Below, piece by piece: positions 1-5,229 of a stretch of 5,229 bases of DNA. The translations under genes and the position numbers were made by a program. The stretch lies in NCBI GenBank assembly GCA_028288385.1, contig JAQBNX010000441.1, positions 1 through 5,229 on the forward strand, given 5' to 3'. This DNA is from Spirosoma sp. (GTDB taxonomy: Bacteria > Bacteroidota > Bacteroidia > Cytophagales > Spirosomataceae). The notes under the pieces were generated by a model. That model was not told the origin of the DNA. It saw only the letters and a program-made list of their open reading frames with translations, and made no database searches. Each line of letters begins with the position of its first letter. Position 1 is the stretch's first letter.

Positions 1-170
1 GACATCAGTATGGCCGCTCCACCATCGTTCACAATCTTCATGATGGTGGGAATGGTGGCTCGTATGCGGGTATCGTCGGTGATGGTATACTGATCGTCGA
101 GTGGTACGTTAAAGTCTACCCGGACGAGGGCTTTTTTACCGGAAAAATTATAGGAATCTACGGTTTTCAT
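1..170 (-). CDS. pgk: Phosphoglycerate kinase, N-terminal fragment (cut by the window edge)
   Basis: Reading the minus strand from the ATG at 170 gives 56 complete residues with no stop, and the gene continues past position 1. The fragment carries the PGK N-terminal signature: VRVDFNVP at residues 16-23, then ITDDTRIRATIPTI at 30-43 and GGAAILMS at the cut. In the PGK family the Asp and Asn of this motif (D19, N21 here) and the following Arg (R35) bind 3-phosphoglycerate. The enzyme transfers phosphate between 1,3-bisphosphoglycerate and ADP, making ATP in cytoplasmic glycolysis. The ATG fits the usual PGK start, a few residues before the first beta strand. No Shine-Dalgarno sequence precedes it, which is normal in Bacteroidota. 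It lies 90 bases downstream of a membrane protein gene on the same strand, but a -7 box in the gap suggests separate transcription. The identification is firm; only completeness is unknown. Confidence 0.95.
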   Translation of the reverse strand, partial: MKTVDSYNFSGKKALVRVDFNVPLDDQYTITDDTRIRATIPTIMKIVNDGGAAILM

Positions 171-200
171 GCGACTGGATCTGGTCGTTGGTTGCGGGGC

Positions 201-208
201 CAAACTTA
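201..208 (-). promoter_or_regulatory. Probable pgk promoter, Bacteroidota -7 box
   Basis: The minus strand reads TAAGTTTG, a full match to the Bacteroidota housekeeping -7 consensus TAnnTTTG, 30 bases before the pgk ATG. This would give a short leader of roughly 25 bases. The -33 element is weak: there is only a TGTG-type sequence about 17-20 bases upstream, inside a TG-rich run. It would let pgk be transcribed independently of the membrane protein genes before it. Confidence 0.5.
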
Positions 209-260
209 GCGGTTTTTCGGCACACACAGACTTCTTTTAACCTGGTCGAATAGTGCAGCA

Positions 261-1469
261 TTAATAGTTTCCTTCGCTCCCACCGCCCCCAAAGCTCCCG
301 TTGCCGAATCGAACGTCGTCTTTAGACTCGTGCGGTGCTTTAACTGCCACCTGCATAGCTGCGGCCGTGCCCATGTTGATGAAGAACTCATTGGGTGATT
401 CATAGTCGGGCTCATCGGTGAAGCCGTTCCCCATATTGCCAGAACCTCTATCCGTTGCTGTCTGCTGGCGCAGGAACCAGATAGCTGCCACCGCTATGCC
501 TATTAATGCTAAACCACCTACTGTCAGGGCCACGTTAAGCGGCAGTAGCAGGACATATTTCTGCAGGGTCATAACGGCCGCAATCAACCCCAACCCTCCC
601 AGAATAATCAGCATGCGGTTTTTACGAGTTAGTCCCTGCTGCAGATAAGCAGCCGGAATAAGAATCGTAAGCAGCCAGAATAACCCCGGAAGAGCAATTT
701 CAGGCGCCATTCCCCTAGCAAGTTGCCGAATGGATACATTAAAAATCAGCCCATTCACTTCGCGCACTACGTAGTAATTTCCGCTAGCAGCCAGCACAAT
801 TAAGGCCAGCCACTCCACCAGGTTTAGAGGATCGGCATAATACGGTGATCGATCCATTCGTCTGGCCAGCAGGTAGAGTAGGCCCGACACGGCCATCATC
901 ACAAACGGCAGGGAAGTTTTGCCCCAACTGAATTGCAGCATGCTGTCAAAAATGAAGGTGTAAAACGTAGCCACTGCAATAAACGCTATGAGAGTATCGC
1001 CGTAGTACCACAACACCAACAGGAGCAGTGGTAAGGAGAGCAGGCAATACGTACCCAGCGGCATATTTGTCGGCAGAAGCTGATTAAACCCGAAAGCCAG
1101 AAAACCCGTCTGCATTAAAACAAAGGCATTATCGACGCCATTTCGGTAAAGTTGTCGCCGTTTAATCAGCACTCGGCCAATTAGCCCGGTAACGATGCCA
1201 AACCCCATGTTAAATAGGGCAGAGGTTCCGCTATTGTCTAGTAGACCCGTGATGAGACTGGCAGGCAGCAGGTAGCAGCTCATAATCACTACGATCGTAA
1301 ACAGGAACAAACCAACTTCAATAAAGCCGTTCGTCTGCCCAAAGTCGAAGGGAAATGCCTGCCGGACCCTATCGAGCTGTGCATCGGTCAGCAACCGCTG
1401 CTGATGCCATACATCCGCCTGCTGCACCATGGCCCTATTACGTATCCAAACTTCATTATAAGCTCTCAT
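261..1469 (-). CDS. Polytopic membrane protein with glycine-rich C-terminal tail, possibly DUF2157-related
   Basis: This is a 402-residue protein of unknown function. Residues 1-45 are soluble and contain a short helical stretch (WHQQRLLTDAQLDRV, 21-35) resembling the N-terminal element of DUF2157 membrane proteins. About ten hydrophobic segments follow, near 49-72, 84-101, 115-132, 138-155, 158-177, 187-202, 216-232, 260-277, 285-303 and 308-333. The last 70 residues are soluble and low in complexity, ending in GNGSFGGGGSEGNY. Similar glycine-rich ends are known on TPM-domain and DUF2207 membrane proteins, but I see neither of those domains. The ATG overlaps the end of the upstream DUF2157-like gene by 14 bases, so the two are almost certainly co-transcribed and translationally coupled. 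Their similar architecture suggests paralogues or complex partners (inference). No catalytic motif is visible. The reading frame is secure; the function is not. Confidence 0.85.
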   Translation of the reverse strand: MRAYNEVWIRNRAMVQQADVWHQQRLLTDAQLDRVRQAFPFDFGQTNGFIEVGLFLFTIVVIMSCYLLPASLITGLLDNSGTSALFNMGFGIVTGLIGRVLIKRRQLYRNGVDNAFVLMQTGFLAFGFNQLLPTNMPLGTYCLLSLPLLLLVLWYYGDTLIAFIAVATFYTFIFDSMLQFSWGKTSLPFVMMAVSGLLYLLARRMDRSPYYADPLNLVEWLALIVLAASGNYYVVREVNGLIFNVSIRQLARGMAPEIALPGLFWLLTILIPAAYLQQGLTRKNRMLIILGGLGLIAAVMTLQKYVLLLPLNVALTVGGLALIGIAVAAIWFLRQQTATDRGSGNMGNGFTDEPDYESPNEFFINMGTAAAMQVAVKAPHESKDDVRFGNGSFGGGGSEGNY

Positions 1470-2442
1470 GGGTCAAGTTTCGTTTAGGCAACTGACGCAG
1501 CAGGTAAGCCACCAGCAGAATGCCAGTCAGAATAAAATACCAGTAATCCAGTCCTGAGCCTCCCAAGAAACCATCGAGCAGGTAATGAAATACCAGATAC
1601 GTAACGCCGATGTAGCCATGCACGGTACTCATCAACAAAAACAGGAAGGACTTGCGCCGTCGGGCATATCGGTCAAAAACCACGCAAACGCCCAGCAAAC
1701 CAAGCGCGAACCACAGCCGCAACCCCACAAAGTTGAACAAACCACCCAGTAAAGCCACTAGTAACAGGTTGCCAGCAATGGCCAGATACGTTTCTGTAAA
1801 ATGTGGTTTCAGGCGCCGTTGTTCGAACAAAAGCGCTCCGCCAATGAGCACCAACGCGAGGATAATGGCTGAGAAGACAGTTGATCGATCGAAGAAATTT
1901 GTTTTGACATAGAGTTCGAGCGGCCGGACTGAGACGCCAACCCACGAAATGAGCGCCGTTAGCGCCATACCCAGTACGCCCCGGTGATCAAAACGGTAGG
2001 CCAGTGGTATAAACAACGCGGCAGGCAACAATGTCACCAGCCCGTATCGTTCACCAAAAACATGATACGCGTATTGCGCGTATCCCTCCAGCGTCAAAAA
2101 CAACAGACAAGCCAGCAACAAGGCATAATCACCGAAGGTTGAACGGCTTACCGTTTTTTCCATCGACCAGGTCGGGCGGTATCGCCAGGCAAAGAAAAAG
2201 CAGACACCGCAGCCAGCGGCCATGGCTGCCAACAGTGCGCCATGCCCAATTTGGTCAAAGTTATCGTAGACTAGTAGGCCCAGACCCGAACTCAACAGCA
2301 GGATACCCACAAACAGCATGGCACGTAGCTCCCAGTGCAGAGAAAATGGCTTCTTTTCCTCAAATTCGGCTATTTTAGACGACTGTTCAGGCGGCAGTAT
2401 ACTCTGATCGGTTAAGGTAGTCAGAACGTCGGTTAGGGACAT
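1456..2442 (-). CDS. DUF2157-like integral membrane protein
   Basis: This is a 328-residue protein. A soluble N-terminus (1-38) contains the DUF2157-like pattern of a short helix followed by a charged stretch (LPPEQSSKIAEFEEKKP, 16-32). About ten hydrophobic segments follow, near 39-59, 66-86, 104-122, 133-150, 155-171, 187-206, 217-235, 241-256, 264-286 and 299-316. The protein ends in a short basic, cytoplasmic-looking tail. DUF2157 members are bacterial inner-membrane proteins of unknown biochemical role. They often sit next to other multi-spanning DUF genes such as DUF4401 and GDYXXLXY proteins, which matches the arrangement here. There is no signal peptide distinct from the first membrane segment and no recognisable active site. 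The ATG at 2442 is preceded by an A-rich leader (ACAAAAAATTGAG), typical of Bacteroidota starts. This is the first gene of the unit; its end overlaps the next gene by 14 bases. The family assignment is made by eye and is moderate in certainty. Confidence 0.85.
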   Translation of the reverse strand: MSLTDVLTTLTDQSILPPEQSSKIAEFEEKKPFSLHWELRAMLFVGILLLSSGLGLLVYDNFDQIGHGALLAAMAAGCGVCFFFAWRYRPTWSMEKTVSRSTFGDYALLLACLLFLTLEGYAQYAYHVFGERYGLVTLLPAALFIPLAYRFDHRGVLGMALTALISWVGVSVRPLELYVKTNFFDRSTVFSAIILALVLIGGALLFEQRRLKPHFTETYLAIAGNLLLVALLGGLFNFVGLRLWFALGLLGVCVVFDRYARRRKSFLFLLMSTVHGYIGVTYLVFHYLLDGFLGGSGLDYWYFILTGILLVAYLLRQLPKRNLTHESL

Positions 2443-2460
2443 AAATGCTCAATTTTTTGT

Positions 2461-2470
2461 TGTTATAACA
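2461..2470. promoter_or_regulatory. Perfect 10-base palindrome in the divergent gap, possible operator
   Basis: The sequence TGTTATAACA is its own reverse complement. It lies 18 bases before the start of the DUF2157-like gene and about 100 bases before the likely nuclease start, so it could influence either divergent gene. It overlaps an 8-base inverted repeat pair, AACAGGTT at 2467-2474 and AACCTGTT at 2512-2519. I found no clear promoter for either gene here; the best is a seven-of-eight -7 box TACTTTTC on the minus strand at 2505-2512 without a -33 TTG. A palindrome of this length can occur by chance. Confidence 0.2.
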
Positions 2471-2571
2471 GGTTGGCATTACAACATTCCGGCCACTTCG
2501 TTCAGAAAAGTAACCTGTTGTTTGTACGGACGCTACCATCAGGATGCCGTATCACCAGCCTACATAAACCA

Positions 2572-4260
2572 ATGATCGGACGCCAGAAAGTTTTACTGAC
2601 ACCCCGTTACTACCTCGACAATTTTCAGTACGTGCTCGACTTTGTCAAGCGCTTGTACGGTGGTCTACTGAACGAAGCCGAGTGGGATTTTGTACGTCGG
2701 TTTGAGACACTAAGCCTCGATGCTCAGTGCCTTTACGTACGTATTAGTAACCGCAAAGGACTCTTCTTTAGAGTCAATAAACTGCAATATCGCGAAATAA
2801 ATGACCTACCGGCCGCCGTGGGCGAGCTGCTGATCGCTGGATTCATTGAACGGTTGTCAACTCACCACGAGAGCCTGGGCAGCGATGCGCTGGCTGTATT
2901 CACAAAACCTGAACTCCTGGAACTGCTGCCGTTAGAGTCGGAAGAATTGCGGGCGCTAAACAAAGAAAAGAAAGAAGGTGTCGTGCACTATGCGCTGAAC
3001 GAACTGAATTTCGCAGAGATTGTCACGAGCCTCACTACCCGGGAAACGGTTATTAAGATGAACTTCGAGGCCGAAGGTATGATGATTAAATACCTGTTTT
3101 TTGGCAACCGGGGTGGTAGTATGACCGACTTTGTCGTGCGAGACCTGGGCATGGTCAACTTCGAGCGCTACGACGAAAATAAGATGACGGCCCGTTTCCG
3201 CACGCGTAAAGAAGTAGAGGATAAGCTCTTGATTTCACTCACGAACGAGGAGTTCTACGAACTGAAAACCGCCGAAGCGCCCGCCGATGATATATACAAC
3301 TGGTTTCTAAACTGGAATGAAACGCGCCCCGAACTAACCGAAATTGCGATCCCCGGCTATCAGAAACTGGTTTGCCGGGTTGGCGCTTTTCTGGAACGGC
3401 AGAAACTGCCAGAACAGGCTCTGTCCGTCTACGAGCTTTCGGACCGGGTTCCGGCGCGGGAACGGCGTGTGCGGCTGCTGTTCAAAAACGGCTCGATTGA
3501 CGAGGCACTAGCCCTCTGCGACGAAATTGCGGTGAAGCCCCTCAATGCCGAGGAACGTTATTTTGCCAACGACTTTCGTGAGAAAATTTTAAGTGCGGGT
3601 GCCAAGAAAAAATCACGAAAAGCCACGACCCGTTTCCTGTCCGATGCCGAAAGCGTCGACATCCCGGCCGCCTATCGCCACCATGTCGAAGCGGGCGTAA
3701 TGAACCATTATCTGGAGCAGGGCTACGATGCAGCTTTTACAGAAAACTACCCCTGGCGCGGGCTGTTCGGGCTGGTGTTTTGGGACATCATCTACGACGC
3801 CAACGTTTCGGCTATTCATCACCCGCTGCAACGTGCTCCGTCGGACTTTTACTTGCCGGATTTCTACATAAAGCGCGAAGATTTACTCAAAAAACGACTT
3901 GCTGACCTCGGCACTAAAGACGATTGGCGGGTGCAAACAGGCCGGATGTTCAATGCTAAATACGGTATAACGAACGTACTCGTCGACTGGTCGGATGAAT
4001 TGTTGACACTGGTGCACCGCATGATTGAACTCCTGGACATTGAACAGCTCAGGCTTATCCTGCTCGAAATGGCCCGCAATGTGCGCGAACACACGCGCGG
4101 CTTTCCCGATCTGCTGATCTGGAACGACCAGGGGGAATATGATTTTGTGGAAGTCAAATCACCCACCGATCACCTCGGCCCCCAACAATTGCACTGGTTA
4201 GAGTTTTTCCAGACCATTGGCGTGCGGGGTAAAGTAATGCGCGTGGTTTGGGAACCTTAG
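2572..4260 (+). CDS. FAN1-type VRR-NUC structure-specific nuclease
   Basis: With the ATG at 2572 the protein has 562 residues and resembles bacterial homologues of Fanconi-associated nuclease 1. The N-terminal region opens with RYYLDNFQYVLDFV (12-25), then LYVRISNRKGLFFRV (54-68), matching the FAN1 N-terminal DNA-binding part. Helical TPR-like repeats lie around 270-319. The nuclease region starts near 372 (VEAGVMNHYLEQG), continues through FGLVFWDIIY (399-408) and PSDFYLPDFY (423-432), and ends in the VRR-NUC core GFPDLLIW...DFVEVKSPTD. D513, E527 and K529 match the PD-(D/E)xK catalytic residues D960, E975 and K977 of human FAN1; E373 is the likely counterpart of E834. Characterised family members are metal-dependent 5' flap endonucleases and 5'-3' exonucleases that unhook DNA interstrand crosslinks. 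All key residues are present, so activity is expected. The reading frame stays open upstream to a TTG at 2473, but those 33 residues precede the conserved start and look untranslated. The gene is apparently monocistronic, divergent from the membrane pair and convergent with the methyltransferase. Confidence 0.92.
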   Translation: MIGRQKVLLTPRYYLDNFQYVLDFVKRLYGGLLNEAEWDFVRRFETLSLDAQCLYVRISNRKGLFFRVNKLQYREINDLPAAVGELLIAGFIERLSTHHESLGSDALAVFTKPELLELLPLESEELRALNKEKKEGVVHYALNELNFAEIVTSLTTRETVIKMNFEAEGMMIKYLFFGNRGGSMTDFVVRDLGMVNFERYDENKMTARFRTRKEVEDKLLISLTNEEFYELKTAEAPADDIYNWFLNWNETRPELTEIAIPGYQKLVCRVGAFLERQKLPEQALSVYELSDRVPARERRVRLLFKNGSIDEALALCDEIAVKPLNAEERYFANDFREKILSAGAKKKSRKATTRFLSDAESVDIPAAYRHHVEAGVMNHYLEQGYDAAFTENYPWRGLFGLVFWDIIYDANVSAIHHPLQRAPSDFYLPDFYIKREDLLKKRLADLGTKDDWRVQTGRMFNAKYGITNVLVDWSDELLTLVHRMIELLDIEQLRLILLEMARNVREHTRGFPDLLIWNDQGEYDFVEVKSPTDHLGPQQLHWLEFFQTIGVRGKVMRVVWEP

Positions 4261-4263
4261 CGA

Positions 4264-5004
4264 CTAAACACGGCCCATCCTGAGAAATACAGGAAACAAC
4301 ACCTCCCGCTCACCATCTCCCCAAAGCGGCTTTAGCCTATCGCCCAGGCTAACAACGGGGTCCTCCTCATTCTCGTGGATATACTGACGCACGGCAGACC
4401 ACGTACGCAGGTAGTTGAGGAAGCGATCCAGCGGCCAGTGTCGCTGAACCATAAATTCCGTCCGTTTCACATCGGCAAACGGAAATGGCAACGTAGCATA
4501 GGCAGTATCAATATATTTTCGTTGCGGGTCCCAATAGGGCCCTACGCGGTTGCGGTAAAAATCAAGCATGAGGACGTCGAGATCGGGAGATATATTCGCC
4601 AGTCCGTAACCCCACTCTGCAATGACGGCACCTAGTTTGGCCACTCGATGCACTTCGTGGTGAAACGCATCCACATCAAACCAGTGCAGCGCCTGCGCTA
4701 CGGTGATGAGGTCAAATGTATGATCAGCAAAGGGCGTTCGTTCGGCGGGGCTGATCTGATAGCGGATGTTCGACTTCTGAACGGCCATGATCAACTGAGT
4801 TTCACTAATATCCGTCGCATCTACCTGGTTAAACTGGTCTGCCAGTGCACCCGCTACCTGGCCGTTACCCGTGGCACAGTCCCAGGCAGTCGCGCGTTGC
4901 GGCACGGCCTGCAGAATAAAGTTGTACAGATCATCCGGGTAATCGATGCGGTACTGCGCATAAAGATCAGCGTGGCCGGAAAAGCGATCAATTGGCGGCA
5001 GCAT
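4264..5004 (-). CDS. Class I SAM-dependent methyltransferase (Methyltransf_11 type)
   Basis: This is a 246-residue cytoplasmic protein with a Rossmann-type methyltransferase core. The N-terminal stretch F-S-G-H-A-D-L-Y-A-Q-Y-R (8-19) followed by YPDDLYNFIL (22-31) matches the lead-in of the trans-aconitate methyltransferase/Crg1-like group. Motif I is AWDCATGNGQVA (40-51), the glycine loop that holds S-adenosylmethionine. The acidic residue after strand 2 is D65 in VDATDIS. Motif II/III is AERTPFADHTFDLITVAQALHWFD (87-110), with the characteristic QALHWF of this group. The C-terminal half (about 140-246) is a variable substrate-binding part, so the acceptor cannot be named. DNA-methylase motifs such as NPPY or DPPY are absent, and a small-molecule substrate is more likely (inference). 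The ATG at 5004 is preceded by an AT-rich leader. The stop codon lies three bases from that of the convergent nuclease gene. It appears to be a single-gene unit. Confidence 0.9.
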   Translation of the reverse strand: MLPPIDRFSGHADLYAQYRIDYPDDLYNFILQAVPQRATAWDCATGNGQVAGALADQFNQVDATDISETQLIMAVQKSNIRYQISPAERTPFADHTFDLITVAQALHWFDVDAFHHEVHRVAKLGAVIAEWGYGLANISPDLDVLMLDFYRNRVGPYWDPQRKYIDTAYATLPFPFADVKRTEFMVQRHWPLDRFLNYLRTWSAVRQYIHENEEDPVVSLGDRLKPLWGDGEREVLFPVFLRMGRV

Positions 5005-5023
5005 AGGGGTTAATTATAAATTT

Positions 5024-5054
5024 ATTTTAAACGTTTTCGGGAAACATTTGTCAA
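5024..5054 (-). promoter_or_regulatory. Possible methyltransferase promoter in AT-rich leader
   Basis: On the minus strand there is TTGACA (5049-5054) followed after 19 bases by TAAAAT (5024-5029), about 20 bases before the methyltransferase ATG. This resembles a sigma-70 style promoter with a slightly long spacer. A Bacteroidota-like box TAAATTTA overlaps the same stretch but sits too far from the TTG. The region is so AT-rich that the -10 position is ambiguous. Confidence 0.3.
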
Positions 5055-5088
5055 ACAGTTGTTTTAATAGGAAAATGCAAAGTCCGAA

Positions 5089-5119
5089 TTGGCTTATCAA
5101 CCGGAACCACCTATTTTTG
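5089..5119 (+). promoter_or_regulatory. Bacteroidota-type promoter for the signal-peptide gene
   Basis: A TTG at 5089-5091 (-33 element) is followed after 20 bases by TATTTTTG at 5112-5119, which matches the Bacteroidota -7 consensus TAnnTTTG in full. Spacing and sequence both fit the housekeeping sigma factor of this phylum. Transcription would start near 5125, giving a leader of roughly 50-55 bases before the ATG at 5179. It is the best-formed promoter in the window. Confidence 0.65.
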
Positions 5120-5178
5120 TCGGGCTTGCCCCAACCGGTTATTTCTATTTTAATTAATCAATTGCCTCCCCAATTCTT

Positions 5179-5229
5179 ATGAAAAAATCGTTTGGATTCC
5201 TCCTTGCTACGGTTGCCCTGACTGTGGCC
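5179..5229 (+). CDS. Exported protein, N-terminal fragment with signal peptide (cut by the window edge)
   Basis: Seventeen codons are visible before the sequence ends: M-K-K-S followed by the hydrophobic run FGFLLATVALTVA. A short basic start plus a hydrophobic core is a typical Sec signal peptide. The cleavage site, and any lipobox cysteine, lies outside the window, so a lipoprotein cannot be told from a periplasmic or outer-membrane protein. The start is supported by the correctly placed promoter upstream (5089-5119) and an AT-rich leader; no Shine-Dalgarno sequence is present. It is transcribed away from the methyltransferase gene. The mature product is unknown. Confidence 0.75.
   Translation, partial: MKKSFGFLLATVALTVA

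Noticed and set aside
171..260. Possible terminator between the membrane protein gene and pgk
   Set aside because: No stem of useful length precedes a T run on the minus strand; the CGG-TTTTT-CGG stretch is a direct, not inverted, repeat.
418..648. Plus-strand open frame of 76 codons opposite the glycine-tail membrane protein
   Set aside because: It lies wholly antisense to a well-supported membrane protein gene, and its translation shows no domain or signal; it is a shadow frame.
2031..2378. Plus-strand open frame of 115 codons opposite the DUF2157-like gene
   Set aside because: The product is rich in Arg, Pro and Ser without any recognisable fold, as expected from the reverse complement of a membrane protein gene.
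2572..5004. Nuclease next to a methyltransferase, read as a restriction-modification or defence system
   Set aside because: The nuclease is a FAN1-type repair enzyme, the methyltransferase lacks DNA-methylase motifs and looks small-molecule-directed, and the genes are convergent, not an operon.
4648..5013. Plus-strand open frame of 121 codons opposite the methyltransferase
   Set aside because: It is antisense to conserved methyltransferase motifs, and the composition is unlike a real protein.
5122..5131. Short hairpin GGGC-TT-GCCC just after the 5112-5119 -7 box
   Set aside because: A four-base stem with a two-base loop is too short to form a stable structure or a terminator.

Overview
The window reads as chromosomal DNA from a member of the Bacteroidota, probably a Cytophagales/Spirosoma-like bacterium. 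Three things point there: moderate GC with AT-rich leaders, start codons without Shine-Dalgarno sequences but often preceded by A-rich stretches, and two matches to the Bacteroidota housekeeping promoter -7 box (TAnnTTTG). The genus is an inference. Nothing suggests a mobile element: there is no transposase, integrase, CRISPR array, tRNA or rRNA.

Layout. Positions 1-170 (minus) hold the N-terminus of phosphoglycerate kinase, cut by the window edge and with its own likely promoter at 201-208. Upstream of it on the same strand lies a two-gene unit of polytopic membrane proteins: a DUF2157-like protein (1456-2442) followed by a second, topologically similar protein (261-1469) that overlaps it by 14 bases and ends in a glycine-rich tail. 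Divergent from this unit is a FAN1-type VRR-NUC structure-specific nuclease (2572-4260, plus). It meets tail-to-tail, with only three bases between stop codons, a class I SAM-dependent methyltransferase (4264-5004, minus). After a 174-base divergent intergenic region with a clear promoter, a secreted or lipoprotein-like gene starts at 5179 and runs off the right edge.

Functionally the window is a patchwork, not one pathway: central glycolysis (pgk), an uncharacterised membrane protein pair, DNA repair (FAN1 homologue), and a small-molecule-type methyltransferase. I found no convincing new multi-gene system. The items most worth a second look are the overlapping membrane-protein pair with its glycine-rich tail, the bacterial FAN1 homologue and its start site, and the very tight convergent gene ends.
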